From positions 1 to 64,000 of IMG/VR virus record IMGVR_UViG_3300046514_000687: a stretch of 64,000 bases of DNA; one strand, given 5' to 3'. This DNA is from a virus. The translations under genes were made by a program, and so were the position numbers. This document shows positions 26,276 to 35,788 of this stretch, one piece after another; position 1 is the stretch's first letter; the number at the start of each line of letters is the position of its first letter. The notes beneath the pieces are model-generated. The model worked only from the letters and a program-made list of their open reading frames with translations, did not search any database and had not been told where the DNA came from.

Positions 26276-27988
26276 ATGAACCGCTATGGAACGTTCCCCT
26301 ACGGCACGCAGCCCTACGGGTTCCTGCTGGACGCCAACGCCCGGCTCCTGACAGGGATCTACAGCCGGCCGCCGCCGCTGAACCCTCCCACGGTGCCGGG
26401 CCCGCCGGGCCCGACGCCCGTGAACCCGCTGAACGTGGTGCCGCCGAACACGGCACGGCGGCGCACCACCTGCGCGCGCATCTGGTCGTTCGACCTGGAG
26501 AACTGGGCGCTGGGCGAGCCGCTGCCCTCCGTGGCGCCGGGCGCCAGCGAGACCGTGGCGCTAGTCTCCGACCGCTGGGCCGACGCGACGCTCAGCTTCA
26601 GCGTGCAGGACAGCGACCGCTACCTGGACCCCGCCGACCTGGAGCCGCTGGTGCGAGAGGGGCGCGCGGTCGTCGTCGTGCGCCAGGTTACCGACCACCT
26701 GGGCAACACGGCAGTGGAGCAGAGCCCGCCCTACGTGATCCAGGGCGTGCCGAGCCGCAGCGACGACTTCCAGGGCGGCGACTCGCTGGCGATCAGCGCC
26801 GTCGACCGGCTCCAGTACTTCCGCACGCTCGCGGAGTCCAACAACGGGTTCTTCTACATCAAGGGCGCCTGGTGGGTGTTCGCCGCCGCGGCGGCCCTGA
26901 GCATTGTCTACGGCAACGAGGGCCTGCCCCTGCCGGGCATCGAGCACGACGAGGTGCTCGGGGACTCTCACCACAGCTCCTTTCTCCAGTTCCTCCAGGC
27001 GTACCTGCTGGTCCAGCTCGGCGCCGGCAGCGTCCGGGCACTCTGGGACTTCCGCCCCTCCGAGGACATGACGCCGTTTTGGGCAACCGCCTTCGCCAAG
27101 CCGCAGTACTTTGAGAGCCAGGCCGGGGCCACGCTAAGCGGCGGCGGCAGCAGCAGCAGCAACACCACGCCAACGACCGTCCAGCTCAGCTACGGCTCGG
27201 AGGGGTTTATCTTCATCGGCTCACCGGGGCAGCGGATCAGCCACGGCGACATGCTGAACTGGGTGTGGGGCGGCGCTCCCTTTCGGATGAGCTACGGCAC
27301 TGACGGCCACTACATCATCCGCCCCGTGCAGAAGGAGGCGGCGAGCGGGTGGGCCGCGGTCTACCAGCCGACCGGGCAGGGCGGCTTCTACGTGCCGTGG
27401 GAGCGCATGGAGCTGAACCTGTCCAGCCCCAGCACGCGCTCGGTCACCTACCTGCTCACGTTTACGCCCGCAGTTACCCTCGGTGGTGAAGGCGGTGTAG
27501 CGTCCGGGGGAGGTGGCGTAGCGTCGTCCGGCGTGATGACGGCAGCGTTCGGCTATACGGCGGCTGACTGGGCGGCGCTGCAGAGGCTGAACGTCGGCTC
27601 GGCGGTCTCCTGGAACCGGCGCTTCCCGTTTCGTCCAGAGGTGGATACCGCCACCAGCGTCGTTGAGCGGGACGTGGTCACCATTGCTCGCGGCTTCGGC
27701 AACGCCAACGTGGCGGTCTATCCAGGGACCGGGGTGCCGACCAACCCCGGCACGGTCGGCGGCTTCGACGAGTACTGTCGCTATACGCTGGGACTGGTCC
27801 TCGGCCAGGCTGAGCGGATCGTGCTGACTGTGGACTCCGCTGTAACACCGCCCGAGCTGGGCACGACCATGTCCGTGGTGGACCGCCGCAAGGGCATTAA
27901 CGGGACGTATCGCCTGACCACCCTGAGCCGGCCGCTCGGCATCCAGGCGGCTACCTGGTCGCTCAACTGGCTCCGGGACAACGACTGA
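26276..27988 (+). CDS. Tail-tip hub-like protein, 570 residues
   Basis: The ATG follows the previous stop by one base. A Pro-rich N-terminus (PPTVPGPPGPTPVNP) precedes a beta-rich body. 'VSDRWADATLSFSVQDSDRY' and the C-terminal 'VVDRRKGINGTYRLTTLSRP' are typical of phage hub proteins of the gp27/Tal group. It overlaps the next gene (TGATG). A Gly-rich loop near 400-415 may be a linker. Confidence 0.6.
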   Translation: MNRYGTFPYGTQPYGFLLDANARLLTGIYSRPPPLNPPTVPGPPGPTPVNPLNVVPPNTARRRTTCARIWSFDLENWALGEPLPSVAPGASETVALVSDRWADATLSFSVQDSDRYLDPADLEPLVREGRAVVVVRQVTDHLGNTAVEQSPPYVIQGVPSRSDDFQGGDSLAISAVDRLQYFRTLAESNNGFFYIKGAWWVFAAAAALSIVYGNEGLPLPGIEHDEVLGDSHHSSFLQFLQAYLLVQLGAGSVRALWDFRPSEDMTPFWATAFAKPQYFESQAGATLSGGGSSSSNTTPTTVQLSYGSEGFIFIGSPGQRISHGDMLNWVWGGAPFRMSYGTDGHYIIRPVQKEAASGWAAVYQPTGQGGFYVPWERMELNLSSPSTRSVTYLLTFTPAVTLGGEGGVASGGGGVASSGVMTAAFGYTAADWAALQRLNVGSAVSWNRRFPFRPEVDTATSVVERDVVTIARGFGNANVAVYPGTGVPTNPGTVGGFDEYCRYTLGLVLGQAERIVLTVDSAVTPPELGTTMSVVDRRKGINGTYRLTTLSRPLGIQAATWSLNWLRDND

Positions 27989-30666
27989 TGCCGAGAGACC
28001 TGCGCACTATCCTGCGCGACCATCTGCTGTCGATCCTGGCCCAGCGCCAGGAGGCGCTTGCCCAGCAGGCAGAGGACGCGCAGGCCCAGCAGGCTGCGGC
28101 CGCCACGCGCATCGAGACCGCCCCCGCCGCGCAGCCCACCGCTTATCCGGTAACCGACCCCATCCAGCGGACGGAGGCCCTGCCCGTCGCCCAGCCGGTG
28201 CCCACGCGCCAGGGGCCGGACGCCGACCCGCTCGCGCGCACCCAGCCCTCCGGCGTCCCCGCGCCGCCTCCTCAGACCGGCCCGTCCAAGAGCGCGCTGG
28301 ACTTCCAGAAGGAAGAAGCGACGCACGTCTACACGGTCACGCCCGGCATCGGCAACATCAACCCGCAGCTCAGCCAGCCGACGCTCGACATCCCGCAGAG
28401 CATCCAGGACAAGGAGGATGCGCAGCAGCGCCAACAGCAGGAGCAGCGCAGGGAGCCCGAGCCGCCGCCCGAAAAGCCACCGTCCGAGCGCCGCGCCGAG
28501 GCGGCCAAGGAGCTGGAGTCCAACCGCGTCCAGCAGCCTGAGCTGCGCACCCCATCCGCGCCGGTGCCCCCGCCGCCCGAGCCGCCCAAGGCGCCGCCGG
28601 AACCACCCCCGCCGCCCAAGCCGCCCGAGCCCAAGCCGCCCGAGGTAAACCGCTACCTGCAGGAAAACGAGCAGCCCAACGCCGGTGGCAAGGGGCGCCT
28701 AGACCAGGCCGCCATCAGCCGCACCTCTGAGGCCGCGGAGAAGGGCGGCGTAGTCGAGAAAGGCATCAGCGCCATTGAGCGCGAGCAGACCGCGCTCAAA
28801 GAGGGCGTGCCGACCTACACGGGCGCCCAGAAGGAGAGCCTGGAGGCCCACACCGGCGGCTGGAGCGACGAGCGCATGGCGGCGTTCGCGAAGGACCAGT
28901 ACGAGGCCGACAAGAAGATCGCCAAGGACGAGAAGGACACCCTCGACAAGCTGGAGAAGGACAGCCAGGCGCGCGACGCCGAGCCGCCCTGGGTGCGCGA
29001 CTCCGTGGTGCAGGACGACCTCGCCCTGAAGATCGCGCAGATGGACGAGGGTGTGGGCCGCTACAGCCTGACCGGCGTCGCCCAGGACCAGGAGCTACGC
29101 GACCAGGTGTCCGCCCTGTCGCCCGCCGCCCAGGCCGCGATGCAGCCGGCCCTCGATGCTGCCGAAAAGAAGGTGCAGCAGGCCAAGGATGAGGAGCAGG
29201 CGTGGAGCCAGCTCTCGCCCGAGGACCAGAAGACCCGTGCCGCGGCGGGCCTGCAGGGCGGCGCCTACGTCTCCGGCGCCGATGCGGTGCGTGAGAAACG
29301 GGAGGAAGAGCAGCGGGAGGAGGAGCGCAAGGACCAGGATCCGGCCGAGCTGGCAAAGAGCGGCGTCCAGCACCTGATCGACGCGATGGACACGCTGTTT
29401 AAGCCGAACCCGGTCGAGGAGTTCCAGCCCCAGGAGCCGCCGCCCGCCGACCCGCCGCCGGACGAGCAGCGCCCGCCGCCGCTGCCGGAGGAGCGCGGCG
29501 ACGAGGAGCACATCGAGATCCCAGACATCGACACCCAGCCCGACATCCCGGAGCTGGAGGTCACTCATCCGCTGCCCAAACCGTCCTGGGTGGAGCCGGT
29601 CCACGGGCTGAAGATCCGCAAGCCGCCCGAGGAGAACCTGCCCAAGCACCAGGAGCAGCTCGACAAGGCGGCCAGGGAGTTTGGCAAGACCTGGAAGAAC
29701 TACCTGAAGCAGTGCATCTTCCGCAACTCGCGGCCGGTCACTCGCTGGTGGACGGGCCAGGCCACGACACTGAAGGGAGCCCAGGCCAACAGGATCCGGG
29801 TCCTGTTCGACCCGTTCGATAATGACCCGCAGCAGATCCGCCAGCAGGTCGAGACGTTCTTCCCGATCCACGGGAAGCCGCCGGTGACGGTGGAGGTGAT
29901 CTGGATTAGCCAGCCGCCCGAGAAGCGGCCGGAGCAGCCGCCGACGGACAACCTGGTGCTGAAGGCGTATATGTACGGCCAGCAGGAAGGGCCGCCGGTG
30001 GTCGTTCTGACGAAGCCGAAGCCGCCTAACGACAAGCCGGAGTTCCCGCCGCGGCCGAAGAAGCGGCGGGGCGGCAAACTGCCGGATCCCCCGCAGCGGA
30101 CAGCCGTGCCCGCCCACGCGCCTGCCTGGGACCCGCTGCCCTACCCCTCGGAGGCCGGCATCCCCGAGTGGGACCAGTACGACGACTCGGAGCCCTGGGA
30201 CGGCCAGTTCGGGCCGGACCCCAACCCGCCGGTGCACAAGCCGCCGATCCCGCCGTCCTCGCCGCCACCGAACATCCCGCGCGGCCCGGAGCCGAAGCAG
30301 TGGCCCAAGCCGCCCGACCCGCCCGACGACGACGACGGCGGCATGCGACTGGAGTACAAGGCCTATATCAAGAAGCACGGCCAGTACTTCCAGCGCGACA
30401 TGCAGTGGTTCCTGCGGGACCTCCTGAAGAAGGAGATGGAGCCGCTGACGCGCTTCTGGCGGGCGAAGGTCCAGCCGAACGGCGTGGACGTGAAGGCGCG
30501 GACCGTGAAGGTGCGGCCGGAGAAGTGGCCCGGCGACGACGCCGAGCCGCCGACCATGCTGGTTGGCTGGGGCACGCGCAAGTGGACGAACGCCAAGCTC
30601 AAGGGCGAAACCGTCCGCCTTCGCAAGAGTTCGGACAACCGGTGGGTGGTCGATGACCTCATCTAG
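27988..30666 (+). CDS. Large Pro-rich minor tail protein, 892 residues
   Basis: The ATG overlaps the hub gene stop. It begins with a helical segment (RTILRDHLLSILAQRQEALA), then long Pro/Glu/Lys-rich, probably extended stretches (EPPPEKPPSERRAE; PPPPEPPKAPPEPPPPPKPP), helical Glu/Lys/Gln segments, and two related domains of about 80 residues near 565-670 and 785-892, each opening with 'YLKQ/YIKK' and a 'TRWWTG/TRFWRA' motif. It could be a flexible tail-tip spacer. No enzyme motif seen. Confidence 0.65.
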   Translation: MPRDLRTILRDHLLSILAQRQEALAQQAEDAQAQQAAAATRIETAPAAQPTAYPVTDPIQRTEALPVAQPVPTRQGPDADPLARTQPSGVPAPPPQTGPSKSALDFQKEEATHVYTVTPGIGNINPQLSQPTLDIPQSIQDKEDAQQRQQQEQRREPEPPPEKPPSERRAEAAKELESNRVQQPELRTPSAPVPPPPEPPKAPPEPPPPPKPPEPKPPEVNRYLQENEQPNAGGKGRLDQAAISRTSEAAEKGGVVEKGISAIEREQTALKEGVPTYTGAQKESLEAHTGGWSDERMAAFAKDQYEADKKIAKDEKDTLDKLEKDSQARDAEPPWVRDSVVQDDLALKIAQMDEGVGRYSLTGVAQDQELRDQVSALSPAAQAAMQPALDAAEKKVQQAKDEEQAWSQLSPEDQKTRAAAGLQGGAYVSGADAVREKREEEQREEERKDQDPAELAKSGVQHLIDAMDTLFKPNPVEEFQPQEPPPADPPPDEQRPPPLPEERGDEEHIEIPDIDTQPDIPELEVTHPLPKPSWVEPVHGLKIRKPPEENLPKHQEQLDKAAREFGKTWKNYLKQCIFRNSRPVTRWWTGQATTLKGAQANRIRVLFDPFDNDPQQIRQQVETFFPIHGKPPVTVEVIWISQPPEKRPEQPPTDNLVLKAYMYGQQEGPPVVVLTKPKPPNDKPEFPPRPKKRRGGKLPDPPQRTAVPAHAPAWDPLPYPSEAGIPEWDQYDDSEPWDGQFGPDPNPPVHKPPIPPSSPPPNIPRGPEPKQWPKPPDPPDDDDGGMRLEYKAYIKKHGQYFQRDMQWFLRDLLKKEMEPLTRFWRAKVQPNGVDVKARTVKVRPEKWPGDDAEPPTMLVGWGTRKWTNAKLKGETVRLRKSSDNRWVVDDLI

Positions 30667-33600
30667 TAGGTTCCTCCCCCCTGATGACACAGACCTCGTC
30701 GTCGGCCTCCTGAATGACAACGTCTATACCGACCTCCCCGCCGGCGAGCAGGGCTTTGACCTGATCCACATGGGCCTGACGGACACCCTCATGGCCGGCG
30801 TCTGGGGTGACGGCAACACCATCGACCTCGACGCGCCCCTGAGCGGCTGGGACTCCAGCTACGACGGCATGATCCTGGACCAGATGCTCCATCCCGACGG
30901 GCACTACCTGCCGCGCGACCAGCCCGTGGAGATGGTCCAGGCGCGCGAGATCGATTACAAGCAGGAAGATCACCTCCAGGCCGACCGCGAGCACCAGATT
31001 CAGTGGGAGATGGCCAGCTCGGAAGCCCAGCGCATGAATGACCTGGAAGGGGACATGGAGCGGGCCGACGGGAAGCGGCCCGAGGAGGACCCCAAGATCT
31101 ACGCCCAGCGCCAGAAGCTGTGGCGCCGGGTCCAGATCATCAAGAAGGTCGCCGTCAACGCGGCTGTCCGCGAGGAGCTGTACGGGAAGATCCACACCGC
31201 CATCGACAGCAAGCGCACGCCTGCCAGCAAGTCCAAGCTGGAGATGGAGGAGTATCAGAAGGTCATCGAGAAGTGGATTCGCCACGAGTGGGGGCCGATG
31301 GCCCACGTCGCCCACTCGCGGGTCGGCCTGGTGCTCAAGCTGGACAAGAAGAACCGCCTGGCCCTGGTCCAGATGGTCGAGAACGAGGTCTTCCAGACGG
31401 CCGAGGACGCGTTGATCGAGGCCCGCCGGAAGCTGGTCAGGGACGACAACCAGCGCCAGCGCGACGACACCGAGACGTACCGCCTGCGCAAGATCGAGTG
31501 GGACAAGCACGCGGTGGCGGCGCAGCAGCACCTTAGCGACCTCCAGCTCCACAGCCAGCTCATCGGCCCGGACTCGGCCCTGCTGAAGGACGACGTAGAC
31601 GCCCTGAACGCCGAGTCCGGCACGTTGGAAGCGCTGATCCACGACCTGACGGCCAACGCCGACCTGCGCGTGGACGATCAGGAGATCCTCAACGACGACC
31701 TGCACAACCAGCGCGAGGACGAGGCGATCCTGCGCTCCGACGCGGTGATCACCGCGGCCGACGCGCTGGTGCCGGCGAAGGACAAGGAGATCGCCGACGC
31801 GGACGACGCGCTGCTGGTCGCCACAGAGGCGCGGCGCCACACTCACGAGCTGGCGATGAAGAGCGCGCAGGCCCAGCTCGACTTACTGCAGGCGGCTGGC
31901 GCGGGCGAAGCTGCCATCAAGGCCCAGACGCTCCAGGTGACCATCACCCAGAAGGATATGATCACTGACGAGACGGACCTGTCGAACGGGCGGGCGGCGC
32001 AGGCCAGGCACAGCGCCGAGGCCGCCCAGCACATCAAGGACACCAACAAGCACATCGCCGACGCCGACCAGCACGCGAAGGATCACCGCGACCACACCTC
32101 GGCGATGCAGGACCACCTCCGCGCCGTGCAGCTCCACACCGCCCTCACGCCGCAGCAGCTCGACGCGGTAAACAACGCCATCGCCACCTTCGGCACCCTC
32201 ACCACGCACATCAATACGGACACCCTGCGGCTGATCAACGACACGCTGGATATGGTCGATGACCTCACGCTGGTCTCCGCGGATGCGACCCAGAAACTCT
32301 ACGACGCGAGCCAGCAGCTCGACATGCTGTTCAAGCTGGAGCAGAACAAGGAGCGGCTGCGCGTTGATGCGGAGTACCTGGCCCAGGTAATCATCGACAT
32401 CGAGGCGCTGCGGAAAACGCAGTGGGTGCGCACCGGCGCCGGCACGCCGGTGGTCAAGCACAAGTACATGGTCCACTTCCCCTTCACCCTGACCGCCGCG
32501 CCCACCTCGCTGCTGCGCGGCCCGAAGGCGTGGGACCAGCCCTGGCTCCTCGCACCCGCGGGCCAGACCTGGCTCTACTACATGGGCGTGAGAGACGACG
32601 CGTCGGAGCAGCTCACGCTCTGGCGCGTGGCCCTGCCGCCCAATGACCCGACGTTCAAGTACAAGAACGAAGACGCGACGAAGATCCACCTCCTACCCGG
32701 CAGCCCCGAGGTGCGCAACGCGGGCACCCAGAGCGTGAGCGGACCGGGCATGCAGAGCACGACGCTCTACCTGGAAGAGAGCGCCTTCGAGCGCTCCTCC
32801 CGCCCCGAGATCGCCCCGACGACCTACCCATACCCAACGCTGATCCACCGCTTCCCCGACTTCGGGGAGAACGGCGAGGAGCTGACGATCGTCAAGCCCA
32901 CCAACCCATTCATCCACGCGATGTGGACGAACATGGCGGAGGGTCTGGACACGGACGTCCTGCTCGGCGTGGCGCGGCGTACCGAAGAGCAGCCGAACAT
33001 CACCCCGTACCCCCAGAACCACGGCTACCGCCAGATCCAGGACCTGGCGACTAGTGTGGACGGAGGGCAGACCTGGAACATTCTCCAGCGCGGTCTGATC
33101 ATGGCAAAGAACGTGTCGGTCTTTTACACCGCGGGCGGCTACTGGATTCAGCCGGGCGGCCAGCAGTGGTGGAACGAGGTCGTACTCAACACGGCGGGGT
33201 GGGTCAACGGCGCCGACACGCCCGGCTTCGGAGTCGCCGGCGACCGCGTCGAGACCTGGCTGATTCGCGCGTGGACGGAGGGGCCGCCGGTGCCTGGCGA
33301 CCGGCTCCCCGTGCCGCTCCAGGGCGACTTCCATGCTAACCAGGTGGAGCAGTTCACCATCATGGTCTGGAACACGAAGCACTGGAAGACGCAGGTGCTG
33401 GTGTCTAAGAACGGCGGCTCGCCCACGCCCTACGACTTCTCGCAGCCCGCGGGCTGGGCAGAAACGTGCATCCTGCGACCCACCGGCGACGGCGGGCTGC
33501 GAGCCTACTGGCAGGGGCACGAGCGGCACTTCGTCACGGAGCACCACCTCTCTTCAGACCCCAGCGGCTACTCGCTGACCTACGACGCCAGCGATACCTT

Positions 33601-33883
33601 CCTCTGGGTGGGCGAGCTGCCGGCCGCCAGCGGGAACTGGGCCTGGGAGAAGATCGACATCACGAAGGGGCCGAACCGCATCGTCCACTGCAACCAGGAC
33701 GGCTCGGTCGCGCTCGGCGCGCTCTACGCGGGCAACGACCAGGTGCGCGACATCCAGAGCCACTGGCTCACCGAGGACGGCGGGAACACCTGGCGCCAGC
33801 TTCCCCTGCCGCCCTTCTTTCCGTGGGACCCCCCAAACTACGTTTCCTACCAGATGCAGGGCTGGCTCGTCGACACGCCCTGA
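30653..33883 (+). CDS. Long tail fibre: coiled-coil stalk plus Asp-box (sialidase-like) head
   Basis: 1076 residues; ATG 30653 lies 14 bases inside the preceding gene. Residues about 90-620 are heptad-rich, charged helix (stalk). The C-terminal about 440 residues are Trp- and beta-rich with two Asp-boxes: SVDGGQTW (801-808) and TEDGGNTW (1040-1047). Asp-boxes mark beta-propellers of the BNR/sialidase type, so glycan binding or cleavage is plausible. Catalytic Arg/Tyr residues of true sialidases cannot be confirmed by eye. Likely a receptor-binding or depolymerase fibre. Confidence 0.65.
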   Translation: MTSSSRFLPPDDTDLVVGLLNDNVYTDLPAGEQGFDLIHMGLTDTLMAGVWGDGNTIDLDAPLSGWDSSYDGMILDQMLHPDGHYLPRDQPVEMVQAREIDYKQEDHLQADREHQIQWEMASSEAQRMNDLEGDMERADGKRPEEDPKIYAQRQKLWRRVQIIKKVAVNAAVREELYGKIHTAIDSKRTPASKSKLEMEEYQKVIEKWIRHEWGPMAHVAHSRVGLVLKLDKKNRLALVQMVENEVFQTAEDALIEARRKLVRDDNQRQRDDTETYRLRKIEWDKHAVAAQQHLSDLQLHSQLIGPDSALLKDDVDALNAESGTLEALIHDLTANADLRVDDQEILNDDLHNQREDEAILRSDAVITAADALVPAKDKEIADADDALLVATEARRHTHELAMKSAQAQLDLLQAAGAGEAAIKAQTLQVTITQKDMITDETDLSNGRAAQARHSAEAAQHIKDTNKHIADADQHAKDHRDHTSAMQDHLRAVQLHTALTPQQLDAVNNAIATFGTLTTHINTDTLRLINDTLDMVDDLTLVSADATQKLYDASQQLDMLFKLEQNKERLRVDAEYLAQVIIDIEALRKTQWVRTGAGTPVVKHKYMVHFPFTLTAAPTSLLRGPKAWDQPWLLAPAGQTWLYYMGVRDDASEQLTLWRVALPPNDPTFKYKNEDATKIHLLPGSPEVRNAGTQSVSGPGMQSTTLYLEESAFERSSRPEIAPTTYPYPTLIHRFPDFGENGEELTIVKPTNPFIHAMWTNMAEGLDTDVLLGVARRTEEQPNITPYPQNHGYRQIQDLATSVDGGQTWNILQRGLIMAKNVSVFYTAGGYWIQPGGQQWWNEVVLNTAGWVNGADTPGFGVAGDRVETWLIRAWTEGPPVPGDRLPVPLQGDFHANQVEQFTIMVWNTKHWKTQVLVSKNGGSPTPYDFSQPAGWAETCILRPTGDGGLRAYWQGHERHFVTEHHLSSDPSGYSLTYDASDTFLWVGELPAASGNWAWEKIDITKGPNRIVHCNQDGSVALGALYAGNDQVRDIQSHWLTEDGGNTWRQLPLPPFFPWDPPNYVSYQMQGWLVDTP

Positions 33884-33893
33884 TGGAGGACCG

Positions 33894-35462
33894 ATGACCT
33901 ATCCAGCGACGAAGGAGACGTTTGACCGGCCGGTTAACGCCACCTGGAACCCCGCGCTCAACGCCGGCCTGGGGGGCTGGGAAGGCGGCTCGTTCCCCGA
34001 CGCCGTGGAGACCGGCGCCTGGCTGACCGTCGTGGAGACGCTGGAGGACGTGGTCGGACTAGCGGGCGCCGACCCCGGCAGCGGCAGCCATGAGGCCCGG
34101 CTAAACCGCCTGGAGGGCGACACCGGCTCGCACTTCTCGGTGCAGGACGGCGACGCCACCTCGCCGCTGCTGGGCGACCTCCAGGTGCGCACCGACCTGA
34201 CGCCCTGGCAGATGTTCGGCTATGGGCCGGACGGCTGGGCGCTGGTCGGCGCCGACGCGGTGAGCTTCCAGGGCGTGCCCATCGAGCGCGCGGACCCGAC
34301 CGCAGACGGCCAGGTGCCGACCTTCGACGTCGCCAGCGGCCTAGTGAAGTGGATGGACCCCGGCGGCGCTGCCAGCGACTCGTTCGCCGGGCTGATCACG
34401 GTCAAGGGCATGATGGTGCGCGGCAAGACCGCCGACGGTACCCCGGAGGGCTTCCCGGTGGGCCCGGAGGGCGACGTACTCTCGGTCGTTACCGGGCAAG
34501 CGACCTGGGCGGCGCCCCCGTGGGCGCTGCTGCCGATCGGGCTCCAGCCCGGCGACACGTTCTGGTGGAACGGCACCATCCTCACGCGCCTGGCGCCGGG
34601 CGCGTCGGGGCAGTGGATGCAGACGCAGGGCAGCAGCGGGCCGCGGTGGCATGACCTGCCGGTCAGCTCGCCCGGCTCAGCCATCGCCGCGCCCGCCGGC
34701 AGCGTCCAGGGCAACTTCCTGCTGTTTACGGACCCCGACTGGGACAACTTCGGCAACCCCAGCGACATCTCGCTGGATACCTGGTTCATCCACTGGAACG
34801 CCGGGACGGGACTGCCGGAGTGGGCGCACCTGCCCAGCAGTAGCGGCATGTCTAACCCGATGAGCCACGTGGCGGCCGTGATCATCGGGGGGACGAGCGG
34901 CGCGGCGCTAGAGCTGGTGGCGCCGGTAAGCGGCGACCAGCCGGACAGCGTGTTGGGCCTGACGGGCGGGCAGGTCGCCTGGCACAAGGAGGCCGACCGC
35001 CCCTTCCAGACTTTCAAGGACTGGGTCTATCAGAGTAGCGTGCCGGCTGCGCCCGCCGCGAGCAGCGGGCGGACCTACTGGAAGACCGACGGCAAGTACT
35101 ACGGCAAGAACGCCGCGGGCACCGAGTACGACCTGACGCTCGCGCCCGGCGCCGGCAGCGCGCACGTAGTCCAGGACGAGGGCACGCCGCTCACGGCGCG
35201 GCCGAACCTGAACTTCGTCGGCGCGGGTGTGACCGTGACGGACGACTCGGGCAACAATGCCAGCGTAGTCACCATCCCTACAGGCGGGCACGTGGTCCAG
35301 GACGAGGGGACGCCACTGACCCAGCGCGCCAACCTCAACTTCGCGGGAACGGGCGTGACAGTGACGGACGACAGCGGGAACGGCGCGAGCCTGGTGACGA
35401 TCCCTGGCGCCACGGCCGCCGCCACGGACTACCTCACCGCACTCTGGTACGGGGGGAACTGA
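33894..35462 (+). CDS. Tail fibre protein with C-terminal tandem repeat, 522 residues
   Basis: The ATG follows GGAGG. Beta-rich, with a Gly/Asp/Trp-containing repeated style ('GDVLSVVTGQATWAAP', 'DSVLGLTGGQVAW') typical of fibre shafts. The C-terminus carries two 42-residue repeats beginning HVVQDEGTPL at residues 424 and 466, a unit common in phage fibres. The final residues ALWYGGN are a typical fibre end. The stop overlaps the next ATG. Confidence 0.7.
   Translation: MTYPATKETFDRPVNATWNPALNAGLGGWEGGSFPDAVETGAWLTVVETLEDVVGLAGADPGSGSHEARLNRLEGDTGSHFSVQDGDATSPLLGDLQVRTDLTPWQMFGYGPDGWALVGADAVSFQGVPIERADPTADGQVPTFDVASGLVKWMDPGGAASDSFAGLITVKGMMVRGKTADGTPEGFPVGPEGDVLSVVTGQATWAAPPWALLPIGLQPGDTFWWNGTILTRLAPGASGQWMQTQGSSGPRWHDLPVSSPGSAIAAPAGSVQGNFLLFTDPDWDNFGNPSDISLDTWFIHWNAGTGLPEWAHLPSSSGMSNPMSHVAAVIIGGTSGAALELVAPVSGDQPDSVLGLTGGQVAWHKEADRPFQTFKDWVYQSSVPAAPAASSGRTYWKTDGKYYGKNAAGTEYDLTLAPGAGSAHVVQDEGTPLTARPNLNFVGAGVTVTDDSGNNASVVTIPTGGHVVQDEGTPLTQRANLNFAGTGVTVTDDSGNGASLVTIPGATAAATDYLTALWYGGN
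35163..35414 (+). repeat. Two tandem 126-bp coding repeats in the fibre gene
   Basis: Units at 35163 and 35289 both encode HVVQDEGTPLTxRxNLNF, then GVTVTDDSGNxAS. Base changes are spread through both copies, so the duplication is not recent. Confidence 0.8.
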
Positions 35463-35788
35463 TGGCACAAGTACCGATCCACGTCGGGCACTACGGCGGC
35501 AGCGCGACGAGCGAGCAGGCCATCGGCTCGGCGGTGCCCACGAGCCACACCTGGGAAGTGAAGTGCTGGATCACCAACCGCACGGCTGGCCCGCTGACCT
35601 TCCGCATTCGCCAGGCGTTCGCCGGCGCGGGCGTGGGGAACGAGCAGTACCGGGCCTACGACACCGTGTGTCCGGCGAGCGACCTGATCGCCCTGCCGGT
35701 CTTCACGATGATGGCGTCAGATACGCTGAACTTTACGCAGTCGGCGAACGGCCTGACGGTCATCGCGGACGCGCTGGACGTGACGTGA
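35462..35788 (+). CDS. Small beta-sandwich virion protein, 108 residues
   Basis: The ATG overlaps the fibre stop. All-beta composition (WEVKCWITNRTAGPLTFRIR ... DTLNFTQSANGLTVIAD). It appears to share a fold with the 108-residue protein at 40296. It may cap or link fibres. Confidence 0.65.
   Translation: MAQVPIHVGHYGGSATSEQAIGSAVPTSHTWEVKCWITNRTAGPLTFRIRQAFAGAGVGNEQYRAYDTVCPASDLIALPVFTMMASDTLNFTQSANGLTVIADALDVT

Noticed and set aside
24715-26277. 520-residue minus-strand frame opposite tape measure and tail gene
   Set aside because: Antisense shadow of well-supported genes, Arg/Gly/Val-rich and without a ribosome site.
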